Shown: positions 8,176 through 16,853, numbered from the stretch's first letter. The stretch: DNA of 64,000 nt from Photobacterium profundum SS9 (GCF_000196255.1 NC_006370.1:1932887-1996886); one strand, 5' to 3'. Notes: generated from the sequence alone by a model not told the origin. Program-made: numbers and translations.

Positions 8176-8471
8176 AAGTTGTTTGGTCACCATTAGCTCT
8201 TGAGAAGTTGGGTCTGGCAGCAGAGTTTATCTCGATAGATAACCCTGTTGCTGCGGAAAAATGGGTAAATGATATTTTCGATAAAGCTGAAGCTATTGGA
8301 AGTATGCCTGAGATGGGACGTATGGTTCCGGAGCTGTCTTATGGTCATTATCGAGAGATCATTTTCGGTCATTACCGCATCATCTATAAAATCACGACAG
8401 AAGTGCAGATATTAACTGTTCGTAATTGTAGGCAGTTGCTTACTTCTGATGATATAACAAATAAGGATTAA
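8172..8471 (+). CDS. RelE/ParE-family toxin
   Basis: This 99-residue protein is of the RelE/ParE superfamily (KVVWSPLALEKLGLAAEFI near the N-terminus, then GRMVPELSYGHYREIIFGHYRIIYKI). The sequence is closer to ParE-like members, which usually poison DNA gyrase, than to ribosome-dependent RelE, but the target is not proven. It is translationally coupled to the antitoxin. The last residues and the stop codon fall inside the 181-bp repeat beginning at 8460, so that repeat defines the protein's C-terminal tail. Confidence 0.88.
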   Translation: MKVVWSPLALEKLGLAAEFISIDNPVAAEKWVNDIFDKAEAIGSMPEMGRMVPELSYGHYREIIFGHYRIIYKITTEVQILTVRNCRQLLTSDDITNKD

Positions 8472-8640
8472 GTGTCGCGCAGCCGACATTAAATCCCGGG
8501 TGTTGAACAAGCCTGAAGCCTCTTTATATAGTAAATTGTACGATTTTGTTTGGTGGGCACTTCGCCTTGAGCCTTTTCTCAAGGCGAGTGAGGCTGAGAT
8601 AAGGTTGCGATAGCAATCTTATCAGTTAGTTAGCCGTTTT
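8460..8640. repeat. 181-bp direct repeat, copy 1
   Basis: This segment recurs at 12005-12185 at the same length with only a handful of substitutions. It contains several hairpins: TGTCG/CGACA near the start, a large CGCCTTGAG/CTCAAGGCG stem in the middle, and GATAAG-g-TTGC/GCAA-t-CTTATC near the end. It directly follows the toxin gene, as copy 2 follows the gene at 11415. This is the position of an integron attC site, but I could not find clear R'' and R' core boxes. Confidence 0.8.
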
Positions 8641-8711
8641 ATCTTCTTCTGTTTTGTTATTTCTCCTCGGATTTAATTTCGGTCATTATCCTTATTATGT
8701 TCGCCTTTCGG

Positions 8712-9764
8712 CTATCTCGGTCGACTGATGCCAACGCACGCCATGTCATGCTGGCAGCATGGGCACGTGCGGATGGCTTTGGTTTTAATGGTCACGGTTG
8801 CTTGCGGTGTTTGATAAAACACGTTCAACAACAGCAGCTGAATACGTACTCGCAGGGCTTTGGCTTGACCGCGTAAAAAACCATAGTCGCGAACCCGCTG
8901 TAAGCCAGTGGGCAAGACGTGCTGCAAGATGAGCATTAAGAACTCAAGAGTGGGTAACGTGCGTGTTTTCTTTGTGTTGGTGCTGCTGTCTAGATAGCGA
9001 AAGGTCACACTGTTTTCTTCGATGTTGATGATGTCATTGTCAGGCAGCACACCTCGGTAGAGATAACGAGATAGGTATTCCAGTGCAGGCTCGCCATAAC
9101 CGACGCATCGGCAGTCAACCACCCATTGCTTGGGAATATTCTGGGGTAGCCACAGGAGTGGGTGCTGGTTTATCGCCGCCAGCAACCGTGCTCGCCAGAC
9201 TTTGGCCAGGGCAAAGGCGTTGAACAAGTATTGCTTGTTGCTCTTATGCCATACTTGTTTGGATGAGTCATACCTTCCGCCTGCAATAATAATGTGCAAG
9301 TGTGGATGTAGGTTACGTTGCCTACTGTGGGTATGCAGCACGGCGGTAAAACCTAGCGCTCCTTTTTGTTGTCTTTGAGCAAAGCTTTTCAGTACACCCG
9401 ACGCAACCGAGAACATGAGTTGATACAGCGCTTTCGGCTGTTTTCGAGCGAGTATTCTCAGTTGATATAGCAAGGTAAAGGTGGTCATAAAGTAGTGTGT
9501 GGGTAGTAGCTTTTGTTTTTGACGCAACAACCAATCAGACGTGGTGCGGTGCTGGCATTGTGGGCAATGTCGATGACCGCAAGAGAGCGGCAATCGGTCA
9601 TCGTGATGGCAGTGAGCACAAAACCATTGCGAACGACCTTGCTGTTCGGTTTTACACCGCAACATAGCAGAGATAGCGTTGCGAATGTCGTTGCTGATTT
9701 GAGCGCCATATTGGCGTTCAAGCTCATCCTTATTCACCCGAAGTAGTTCAATAAACTCACTCAT
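8712..9764 (-). CDS. IS91-family HUH transposase
   Basis: This rolling-circle transposase has about 350 residues. It opens with a zinc-binding region (FCAHCHHDDRLPLSCGHRHC, then PQCQ), followed by the HUH motif in NLHPHLHIII and the catalytic tyrosine region EYLSRYLYRG. A C-terminal Cys pair (CPCCQHDM) is also visible. The start at 9764 was chosen because GGGAG precedes it and because its ATG overlaps the recombinase stop (ATGA). The protein appears full length, so the element may still be active even though its recombinase is interrupted. Confidence 0.9.
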   Translation of the reverse strand: MSEFIELLRVNKDELERQYGAQISNDIRNAISAMLRCKTEQQGRSQWFCAHCHHDDRLPLSCGHRHCPQCQHRTTSDWLLRQKQKLLPTHYFMTTFTLLYQLRILARKQPKALYQLMFSVASGVLKSFAQRQQKGALGFTAVLHTHSRQRNLHPHLHIIIAGGRYDSSKQVWHKSNKQYLFNAFALAKVWRARLLAAINQHPLLWLPQNIPKQWVVDCRCVGYGEPALEYLSRYLYRGVLPDNDIINIEENSVTFRYLDSSTNTKKTRTLPTLEFLMLILQHVLPTGLQRVRDYGFLRGQAKALRVRIQLLLLNVFYQTPQATVTIKTKAIRTCPCCQHDMACVGISRPR

Positions 9765-10648
9765 ACCGTCTCCCACATCAAGGTTAATGCATCGGCCAAT
9801 CGATTGATGGCCAGAGCGGCGTCACGCTGTTTAATTTGTGTCATTCGGGTGTACCGAGCCGTGGTGTTGAGGCTGGCGTGACCGAGCAGAATTTGCAGTG
9901 AGCGTAAATCAAGCCCTTGTTCAAGCAGGTGAGTGGCAAAGCAGTGTCGAAGGGAGTGCGGTGAGATGGGTTTATTGATGCCGCAATCTTTGAGCACCAA
10001 CTTCATGGCTTTTTGAACACCGCCTCGGTCCATGGGATTATCCGTATTGCAGCCTTTCCCTGGAAATATCAACCGAGGATGTCGGTGAGTGAGCCAATGA
10101 GCACGAAGTGCATTAAGCGTTCGTTGAGGCACGGGGACTAATCGGTCTTTCCCGCCTTTACCATCACGGATGTGAACTTGCATCGTATGCTGGTCAATAT
10201 CATGAACGGTTAAACTCAATCCTTCGCCGAGGCGAAGTCCCATCGTGTAAAGGGTGAGAAAGAAGATTTGGTAACGCTTTTGTTTTGTCATGCTAATCAA
10301 CAACGCGACCTGTTGAGCAGTGATAATATCGGGTAACTTCTTGCTTTGAGGTGGCTTCACAATATCGAGCCATTGCCACTCTTTTTCTAACGTATGGCGG
10401 TAGAAAAATTGGAGACCATTACGGTCGAGTTTGACGGTACTCTACGAGTGCGTTTGTATGAGACTGGCGAAGTATTGCTTTAAATCTGCGGTGGTCATTG
10501 CATCAGGGCAACGGTCAAAAAACTGACTGATCCGCCGCACCGCACGGGAATACGCATCAATGGTGGCTGGTCGTTTACCTTGCAGCGTTAAGTTGGTAAG
10601 GTGCTGTTCATAAAGGTGATTGTAACGTTCTAATTCGGTGGGTTTCAT
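9761..10648 (-). pseudogene. Tyrosine recombinase of the IS91 element, interrupted by an amber codon
   Basis: Translation from the ATG at 10648 (preceded by TAGGAG) gives a core-binding domain (PATIDAYSRAVRRISQFFD) and then reaches TAG at 10442-10444, in the context LIQTHS-stop-STVKLDRNG. The same frame continues with no shift into a complete catalytic domain, with LRLGEGLSL, PHSLRHCFATHLLEQG, LGHASLNTTARYT and a stop at 9761. Related proteins commonly have Trp at the stop position, so a single TGG-to-TAG change would explain the break. The truncated product lacks all catalytic residues unless the TAG is read through. Confidence 0.85.
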
Positions 10649-10734
10649 TGTGTTTACTCCTACGTTTACCATCGAGTGATGGTGTAACTAAGAGTATGGA
10701 TGGTGTGTGCTTTACTCTGCCGCAGAGCGGCTTC

Positions 10735-10839
10735 GTTCAACAAAGCCATCAAGGTGATGCATTACACTCGGCGGTTTTGGTATGGAGTTCGGTGCGCTTG
10801 GCTGGTTCAGTGGGGCACACCTTATGGCAGGCGTTATAA
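10735..10839 (+). repeat. attC-like integron cassette site 1
   Basis: The segment begins with GTTCAAC, which fits the R'' core RYYYAAC, followed by AAAGCCATCAAGG. It ends with GGCAGGCGTTATAA, like the GCGTTAT end of Vibrio cassette repeats. Its middle (GTTTTGGTATGGAGTTCGG then TGCGCTTGGC) is shared with site 2. At 105 bp it fits attC sizes. The IS91-type element abuts its first core box. Confidence 0.65.
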
Positions 10840-11286
10840 CCGTCATCTTGCCATTATCTTTATGGTTTGGTTTTCGGCAAGTGGCTGCTTCTTTAATATC
10901 TTTTCAGTCGCATTGCAGTTAATTTCGTTTGTCGGTTATTGCGGTTCAAGGCTTGGTGGAAACAAGGCTTTTTTACCAAGTTTCTATCGTGCTCAATAAG
11001 TTATTTAGCCGCAATTTTTCACTGATGGCGTTAATTTTACGCTAGTTGCGGTTCAAATATTGTGGATCTAAATTCATTACCAAGTGGGCAGATTTTTTTC
11101 AATATTCGCGTACCGCAACAAAGTCCTCATCTGTGTTGTGTTTGGCTTCAGCGTTTACTCAGTTGCTTCAAGTGATAATTAAGCAATTCGTCATGAGTAC
11201 CGTTGAGTGAATCGCAAAAGAGCAAAGGCAGGCTGTTGTTGAGGGTTTTTCGCTGTATTATGAATTTAAGTAATTGAATTGTATCG
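10840..11286 (+). other. Cassette-like segment without a convincing gene
   Basis: This stretch lies between two attC-like sites and so has the position of a gene cassette. The longest credible frame is only about 45 codons (ATG at 10862, ending 10999, MVWFSASGCFFNIF...) and has no recognisable domain. The rest is AT-rich with no clear promoter or ribosome-binding site. It may be a non-coding or decayed cassette. Confidence 0.4.
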
Positions 11287-11389
11287 ATTATAAAAACATC
11301 AAGTTGACACGTTTTACTCCGCAGTTTTGGTATGAAGTTCGGCGTGCTTGGCGAGTTAGCCGTGGCGCAACTTATGTTCGGCGTTATAC
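11287..11389 (+). repeat. attC-like integron cassette site 2
   Basis: It shares the block CAGTTTTGGTATGAAGTTCGG, allowing for substitutions, and TGCTTGGC with site 1. It also shares the CATCAAG element near its left end and the closing GGCGTTATAC. The left core box is degenerate (TATAAAAAC rather than RYYYAAC). It precedes the cassette gene at 11415 by 25 bases, the usual distance in integron arrays. Confidence 0.55.
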
Positions 11390-11414
11390 CTTTATCGGAA
11401 GGAGTTTGAGTTTG

Positions 11415-12002
11415 ATGGAATTTCTAAATTTGATTGAGGGGAATGCAATCTTAATGGGGTTGAGTGCATTCTTGGGCGGAATTTGGGCTAAAAGGATTCA
11501 AACAAAAGAGAGTATTAACCTTAAAGCTGATATTGACCAAAAGGTAGCAGAATTAGCATCAAAAAACGAACCTAAGGTTCATGTTAATCGGGTACAAGCA
11601 GAGTTTGAATATACTCGTTATCAAGAAATATGGTGGCAAGCTAGTGAGTTATCTACAATCGCTTCTTCTATTGATAAAAGGTTATCAAACACTGATAAGC
11701 TAAAAGAAAGCGTCAAATTTTACCACGAAACTCGTACTGCATTAGGAGCTCTAGTAAATAGTGGCTACCCATTCATTGATAATGATGTGTACGAAAAAGC
11801 GCATAAATGCCAATCAATATCATGTGAATTAATGAGTTTGCTGCATGTAGAAGAAGAACTAATAAATCAAGATGGTCTGTCAAAAATTAACAGAAAAGAG
11901 ATTCATCAAATAAGCTTAGCGTATCATAATTCTGTCAAGGAATTAGCCTTGGCGATCCGCAATAGAACCCAACAAATGACAGTTCTGGAAACAAAGGTAT
12001 AA
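11415..12002 (+). CDS. Unknown membrane-anchored coiled-coil protein in a cassette
   Basis: I do not recognise this family. The 195-residue product starts with one membrane helix (residues about 10-26, ILMGLSAFLGGIWAKRI), followed by a mostly helical, charged cytoplasmic region rich in Glu, Lys and Gln with coiled-coil character. AAGGAG lies about ten bases before the ATG. The frame is open further upstream into the attC-like site, but that part is not credible coding sequence. Position between an attC-like site and the second 181-bp repeat suggests a captured gene cassette. Confidence 0.6.
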   Translation: MEFLNLIEGNAILMGLSAFLGGIWAKRIQTKESINLKADIDQKVAELASKNEPKVHVNRVQAEFEYTRYQEIWWQASELSTIASSIDKRLSNTDKLKESVKFYHETRTALGALVNSGYPFIDNDVYEKAHKCQSISCELMSLLHVEEELINQDGLSKINRKEIHQISLAYHNSVKELALAIRNRTQQMTVLETKV

Positions 12003-12004
12003 CT

Positions 12005-12185
12005 AATAAGGATTAAGTGTCGCGCAGCCGACATTAAATCCCGGGTGTTGAACAAGCCCGAAGCCTCTTTATATAGTAAATTGTACGATTTTGTTTGGTG
12101 GGCACTTCGCCTTGAGCCTTTTCTCTAGGCGAGCGAGGCTGAGATAAGGTTGCGATAGCAATCTTATCAGTCAGTTAGCCGTTTT
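12005..12185. repeat. 181-bp direct repeat, copy 2
   Basis: It matches 8460-8640 in length and order with a few substitutions, for example CCCGAAG for CCTGAAG and CTCTAGG for CTCAAGG. It begins right after the stop codon of the 11415 gene and ends four bases before the IS66 element. The two copies face the same way and bracket 3.4 kb. Recombination between them would delete the IS91 element and the cassettes. Confidence 0.8.
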
Positions 12186-12189
12186 CGTC

Positions 12190-13954
12190 GTAACTTCTCA
12201 ATAAGCCGAGGCAGGGTGGGCTTTCTGGAGCACCAGAGAGCCTAAAGATGGGATTACATTACTTTGAGAAATTCGGTCGTTGAGATATTTCCAGAAGGAA
12301 ACCCCTAATTTTCGGCACGTTTTTTTCAGGCTGGAAAAGGTATCTCGGCATTGTCGGCCAAGATCACTACGAGTACCTCCACTGACTTTGCGCCGCTTGA
12401 CCAGCTCCCTTAGATCATTTTCGCTTCCATTTGTATGGATTGGAATTTCTGGTCGTTCCAATACCAGCAATAAGCTTGATTTTAATTTGTTTAACCGCTT
12501 TAGTTGCTGATTAAGGAGCTCATAGCGGGTTTTCTGAGTAAATAGCCGATCGAACTCCTTCGACAGAGCTGATTTCTTCGTGTCGCAAGGCTGTTTTTTG
12601 TATTCTTTCAGCTCCTTGTAGAACGACCAAATCTCATCACGTACTTGTGCGATGTCTTCTTGATGTCCCTCATTCAACGGAATAAGCTTGTGGACCAACC
12701 GCTCCGCATGTACCCAGCACAAACCATGTTGTAGAACCTTAAACTGTCCAGCACCATCACTGATCACAGCGAGTTTACCCAAAGCTTCATTCTCTGACGC
12801 GCAACCCAATAAGGCACCTTCAGTCGCTATTTGAATATGCCTTTTTACGACAATACCCAGCTGAACTAGATGAGCAGACCATTCCTCCTCACATCCAAAG
12901 TTGGTCACTGGTGTGTTTGCTAACAATGCTAACTGGGGAGCAGGGAGTTTATTTGTCGCCATATAGTTTAGTGCGCAGGTGTTCACCTGATAACCCTTGT
13001 TTCCAGCCCGAAGGAGTGACAGGAAGTTGATCCGATTTTTTCGGTCTGAACTTTGAAACCAAGCAAACCACTCATTGCCTATGTGGGTGACAAAACCGTT
13101 CTTGCCCTGATGCCTAGCTCCGGTGTCATCTGTTGTGATATAGCCAGTGCTTTGCAGGCCTGCAGCCAGAAGTTCGGCTTTTTCTTCATGCAAATCATCA
13201 TGATTTTCGGTCAATAAGCGATTTAATTGGCCACTGGAAATATCGATACCCCATTCTCTAAGTTGTTCCAACAACAGAGGCTGAGTGACCTGACATTGAT
13301 GATACTGATAGAGGATGTAGCTTCTTAGTCGAGTGCCAAAGTGTTGGCCTGCTAGTCCATTAGGCAAGGTAGCGGTAACCGTCGAACCATCAGGTAATAG
13401 ATAGCAAGCTAAGCGATAACGTACATTGCACGACTGTATCTCTAGCTCTTGGACGACAAAATCTCGGTAGCCCTTGAATCGTGCCCCGATAGGTAAAGGT
13501 TGTTCTGGCTGGACAATGTTATCCTGATGAATGGTCAGCGTTTGATTTTTGCTACGCTTGGTAGAGCCGGACCGTTTGTTATCAGTCGAGCCTTGGTCTG
13601 ACTTTTCATCGGTATTTGTGTCGAGTTTACTCGGCTTGAACTTGGGCCGTTTTTTCTGCCCTTTTAGTACGTTGATCTCGTCTTTAAGGAGGGTGATTTC
13701 TTCTTGTTGGCGCTCAACCGTATCGGAAAGCTGCTCAATGATCCCAATTAAGCCTTTTACCAAAGGGGTTTGCTCTGACTCTGGAATGTCTGGGAGATTA
13801 ATTTTCATTGAGACAAAAGGCTCTACGTGGTTAGAGGCTACTATTTTGAAGGTTTGAAAGGATCAATCAAGCCGATCTTAGAGATCCTAACATTAATTTT
13901 AAAAACACTATCAGGATCACTCTTCGCTTATGCCCCGACTTATTGAGAAGTTAC
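12190..13954 (-). mobile_element. IS66-family element, single-gene type
   Basis: The ends are inverted repeats: GTAACTTCTCAATAAG at the left matches the reverse complement of CTTATTGAGAAGTTAC at the right, with further similarity inward. The 1,765-bp element holds only the transposase, with no tnpA or tnpB, as in the ISBst12-like subgroup. The eight bases on each side (TTTTCGTC and CAAAGAGT) do not match, so no target duplication is visible. Its right end cuts off the 5' part of an IS1595-type gene. Confidence 0.88.
12198..13808 (-). CDS. IS66-family transposase (TnpC type)
   Basis: This 536-residue DDE transposase is complete. It has an N-terminal coiled coil (SDTVERQQEEITLLKDEINVLK), then a basic linker and the catalytic domain, with TGYITTDDTGARHQGKNG (first Asp), VISDGAGQF (second Asp) and the PIHTNGSENDLRELVKRRK region holding the Glu. 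The stop codon lies inside the left terminal inverted repeat. It is the only gene of the element. Promoter elements are not obvious. Confidence 0.93.
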   Translation of the reverse strand: MKINLPDIPESEQTPLVKGLIGIIEQLSDTVERQQEEITLLKDEINVLKGQKKRPKFKPSKLDTNTDEKSDQGSTDNKRSGSTKRSKNQTLTIHQDNIVQPEQPLPIGARFKGYRDFVVQELEIQSCNVRYRLACYLLPDGSTVTATLPNGLAGQHFGTRLRSYILYQYHQCQVTQPLLLEQLREWGIDISSGQLNRLLTENHDDLHEEKAELLAAGLQSTGYITTDDTGARHQGKNGFVTHIGNEWFAWFQSSDRKNRINFLSLLRAGNKGYQVNTCALNYMATNKLPAPQLALLANTPVTNFGCEEEWSAHLVQLGIVVKRHIQIATEGALLGCASENEALGKLAVISDGAGQFKVLQHGLCWVHAERLVHKLIPLNEGHQEDIAQVRDEIWSFYKELKEYKKQPCDTKKSALSKEFDRLFTQKTRYELLNQQLKRLNKLKSSLLLVLERPEIPIHTNGSENDLRELVKRRKVSGGTRSDLGRQCRDTFSSLKKTCRKLGVSFWKYLNDRISQSNVIPSLGSLVLQKAHPASAY

Positions 13955-14312
13955 CAAAGAGTGTGCTAAAACATTCAATATAAAAACAAAAACGCCATTA
14001 GCAAAATTACATAAATGTGATCTTTGGCTGCAATATGCAGAATGTATGGAGCTGAAATTACCATTACGTCAAGCTGCCAAGATTTGTAATATTAATCTTA
14101 AAACAGCATTTTTATGGCGACATCGTTTTCTTGAAGCTCAATCAGAGCAATATAAAGATAAATTATCTGGGATCATTGAGGTTGACGAATTTTTTCTGGC
14201 CTACTCTGAAAAAGGCACAAAAAAGTTGAATGGAGATAGGGTTGCAAGGAAACGCGGGGGCGAAGTAGACAAAAGAAAACGAGGTGAACAGGTCGCAGTG
14301 CTTTTGTCGATA

Positions 14313-15419
14313 TACCCACTCTACTTCAAAATGCGGATTTCGCTGATTCCAACTTTTGAAAGTTGTCATTGATCGTACTGCTTAACGAGTCAGCAATTTC
14401 TGGGAGCGTGTCTGTGAAAAATCGGTCTATTCGCTCCCGAAATTCTTTTGCTGTCGCAAAATATCGGCTATTTCGAGCATGCTTATTCATCACCTTCCAG
14501 AGACGCTCTATCGGGTTAAGATTTGGACTGTAAGGAGGAAGATAGTGCAATTCGATGTTGAGTTTTTTCGCTTCTTCAACAACCTGAAACGAACGATGGT
14601 AACCAGCTCCATCAAGCACTAGATGAATAGTACCGCTTGCACGATAGAAATCCCGCGTTCGATTCAAAAAAGCAATAATCGACTCACCATTTACTGTCTT
14701 ATACTTGTCGACAATGGCTTCCGATAAGTGTCCTAAGCGGATAGCACCGACTATATTCAGTCGCGTACGGCTTCCCGTTGTTTCGATGGGCTTATCAACG
14801 CCTTTTTTGATCCACCCAGCCGTTATCTTGGTAGCTTGCGTTGGATGTACTGCATCCATGAATAACAGGGGTTCATCGTCATTTAGTGATGCTTTGAGCT
14901 CCTCATAATCCTCGATGAACTCAGCCTGTTTTCCGGCATCAAATTTATGAGGGACACCTTTAGGTTTTTTATAACTAAAGCCATGCTGGTGTAACCACTT
15001 GTTTAAGCCAGAGATACTGTATTCAACTGAGAAGGTCTCTTTAATGTAAGCCGTTATTTGGTGGGTATGCAGATAAGTCACATCACAGAGATGCTGGGTC
15101 AATTGCTGTGTTTCGTCTGCATTTAAGTATCCATCAGAGCCACCGCTTTCAGGAGCTAGTTTTTCCTTTTGGATGAAGTCATTAAGTTGGCGAACAATCG
15201 TTGCTTCATGCTTACGCAATGCTTGAGCAATCATTGCCGATGACCAGCCCTCGTCACATAGTAAAACGGCTTTGATACGATCACACTCCCGCTTGTCACG
15301 GCACTTTTTATGCCGTGATTCTAAGCTGCTCTTTTCTTTTTCGGTGAGAGTGATCTTTATCATCGGGCTATCATGATCCTTTGCCCCAAAAATTCAAGCA
15401 TTTTCAATGATCACGGGTA
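14313..15419 (-). mobile_element. IS630-family element, copy 1, inserted in the IS1595 gene
   Basis: The ends are TACCC...GGGTA with imperfect inverted repeats (TTnAAAATGC inside both). The element is flanked by TA at 14311-14312 and 15420-15421, the target duplication characteristic of IS630/Tc1-mariner elements. Removing the element and one TA restores the host reading frame, which confirms the boundaries. Its length is 1,107 bp. A related copy lies at 23851-24947. Confidence 0.92.
14326..15363 (-). CDS. IS630-family transposase, copy 1
   Basis: This 345-residue protein has an N-terminal helix-turn-helix (CDEGWSSAMIAQALRKHEATIVRQL), a winged-helix-like middle and a DDE catalytic domain. 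The domain shows LLFMDAVHPTQ, HLVLDGAGYHRS and LNPIERLWKVM as the three acidic positions. It is full length and intact. It is clearly related to, but not identical with, the copy at 23909, so the two are different elements of one family and not a recent duplication. Confidence 0.94.
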   Translation of the reverse strand: MIKITLTEKEKSSLESRHKKCRDKRECDRIKAVLLCDEGWSSAMIAQALRKHEATIVRQLNDFIQKEKLAPESGGSDGYLNADETQQLTQHLCDVTYLHTHQITAYIKETFSVEYSISGLNKWLHQHGFSYKKPKGVPHKFDAGKQAEFIEDYEELKASLNDDEPLLFMDAVHPTQATKITAGWIKKGVDKPIETTGSRTRLNIVGAIRLGHLSEAIVDKYKTVNGESIIAFLNRTRDFYRASGTIHLVLDGAGYHRSFQVVEEAKKLNIELHYLPPYSPNLNPIERLWKVMNKHARNSRYFATAKEFRERIDRFFTDTLPEIADSLSSTINDNFQKLESAKSAF

Positions 15420-15833
15420 TAGACCGTAGTAAGCACATGATTGATGGTGTTTTAGCGGATGATACAGCCTCTGAAATCAGTTCGCATTTAGAACCATATA
15501 TAGTCAAAGATTCTATCTTGTGCAGTGATGGCGCTTGGGCATACGTCAGCATAGCTGAAGAAACAAATTGTGACCATAAAAGGCTGATAAGTAATGAAAA
15601 TAGAGTGCAAGATAAGATTTATCATATTCAGACAGTGAATGGTGCTATAGCACATTTTAAAGGTTGGATAGATATAAAAATGCGAGGCGTCGCAACGAAG
15701 TATTTACCCCATTATCTCGCTTGGTTTAGAGAAAGCTATGCAGGTCTTAATTTTCAGCAAATGTTAGTAGCGGCATACCGATGATAACAATAATCGGCGA
15801 TTTTCAAGCTACTTGTCGCCTGTTAGTTAAATA

Positions 15834-16853
15834 TTATGCCGCCTCGACCTCTTTGCTATTAGCTTTCCCTTTTTCAGGATTCAGGTATACAGAGCCTACT
15901 GGTTCTAAATTTTTAATATTGCCACGCCATCGCTCTGGATGTCGTGCTTTCGCAGCATGATATAACCGAGTTCGTTGCGCTAAAATTTCGATATCTCTCC
16001 CTGTATGACGTTGTGCTGGCGTAACAAACTTAATCCCGCTATGTCGGTGTTCATTGTTATACCAACAAACAAAATCACTTACCCAACGACGTGATGAGGC
16101 TATATTCTCAAAGGCTTTTTCAGGGTACTCAGGACGGTATTTTAACGTTCTAAACAGTGACTCTGAATACGGATTATCATTACTTACAGACGGCCTGCTC
16201 AGCGATGGCATAACACCTAACTCTTGCAGTGTGGCTAACATTGTCGCTCCCTTCATCGGACTACCGTTATCCGAATGTAGTACCACCTGGCCTCGTTTAA
16301 TGTCCTCACGTTTACAAATGTCAGTCATCAAATCTGCTGCTAAGGCACTCGACTCATTATCATGTACCTGCCAGCCAACAACTTTTCTACTGAAAACGTC
16401 CATAACCATATAAAGGTAGAAAAATAATCCCTTCACTGTTGTCGGCAAATAGGTAATATCCCATGTGTAGACTTGGTTTGGGCCCGTTGCAACCAATGCT
16501 TTTGGTTTTTTTACTTTCTGGCACGGTTTGCTCCGTTGTCTATGATTTAGTAGCTTATGTGCTTTTAAAATCCGATAAAATGTTGACTCAGAACCCAGAT
16601 AAATCCCTTTATCTGCCAGTATCGGCACTATCTGATTCGGTGGTAAATTTGCATATGTAGCTTCATTGGCAACATTAATAATACGTTGCCTCTCCAAGTC
16701 TGTTAGCTTGTTTTTGGGTGCCCTTTGAGCATTTAGCCGTTTGTCATGAGTATTATCGTTATATTTCCAGCGCTGTATGGTTTTTGAATTCAGGCCAATA
16801 ATTTTACAGGCTTGAGACTGCCGAGCTCCTGTTGCCTGAGCCTCGTTGATCAA
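15834..16853 (-). CDS. IS3-family transposase OrfB
   Basis: This is the catalytic part of an IS3-type transposase, 339 residues from the first possible start codon. The integrase core shows YTWDITYLP (Asp), VVLHSDNGSPM (Asp) and NPYSESLFRTLK (Glu). The open frame extends upstream past that codon to the A8 tract in orfA, so the natural product is probably the OrfAB fusion made by a -1 frameshift. The N-terminal SQACKIIGLNSKTIQRWK is a helix-turn-helix. The gene looks intact. Confidence 0.93.
   Translation of the reverse strand: MINEAQATGARQSQACKIIGLNSKTIQRWKYNDNTHDKRLNAQRAPKNKLTDLERQRIINVANEATYANLPPNQIVPILADKGIYLGSESTFYRILKAHKLLNHRQRSKPCQKVKKPKALVATGPNQVYTWDITYLPTTVKGLFFYLYMVMDVFSRKVVGWQVHDNESSALAADLMTDICKREDIKRGQVVLHSDNGSPMKGATMLATLQELGVMPSLSRPSVSNDNPYSESLFRTLKYRPEYPEKAFENIASSRRWVSDFVCWYNNEHRHSGIKFVTPAQRHTGRDIEILAQRTRLYHAAKARHPERWRGNIKNLEPVGSVYLNPEKGKANSKEVEAA

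Larger units (their letters stand above)
8703..10734 (-). mobile_element. IS91-family element with accessory tyrosine recombinase
   Basis: The element carries a Y1/HUH transposase and, upstream of it, a tyrosine recombinase, an arrangement known in some IS91-type elements. At the transposase 3' end, the minus strand reads GCC-GAAA-GGC directly followed by GAAC. This is the oriIS-like hairpin plus the GAAC/GTTC target used by IS91. The opposite end carries two small hairpins (ACCATC-GAGT-GATGGT and CTCTGC-CG-CAGAG) and abuts GTTCAAC, the start of an attC-like site. The exact terIS base is uncertain by a few bases. Confidence 0.7.
13955..15784 (+). pseudogene. IS1595-family transposase, 5'-truncated and split by IS630
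   Basis: Two segments in one frame make up the gene. Positions 13955-14312 encode KECAKTFNIKTKTPLAKL, then RHRFLEAQ and IEVDEFFL. Positions 15422-15784 encode DRSKHMIDGVLADDT, HIQTVNGAIAHFKGWI and YLPHYLAWFRESY. Joining them across the IS630 insertion restores the reading VAVLLSIDRSKH. The N-terminal zinc-ribbon region is missing where the IS66 element ends. The enzyme is therefore broken twice and cannot act. Confidence 0.9.

Noticed and set aside
8460-8640. Calling the 181-bp repeat a standard attC site
   Set aside because: Its ends do not show complementary RYYYAAC and GTTRRRY boxes, so only a repeat was annotated.
10648-10839. Open frame across the IS91 end and attC-like site 1
   Set aside because: It crosses an element boundary and reads the attC-like DNA, which is not expected to be coding.
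11274-11414. Upstream extension of the cassette gene
   Set aside because: These 47 codons read through the attC-like site, and the ATG at 11415 has an AAGGAG before it.
14163-14369. Minus-strand frame at the IS1595/IS630 junction
   Set aside because: It spans an insertion boundary and is antisense to the transposase fragment.
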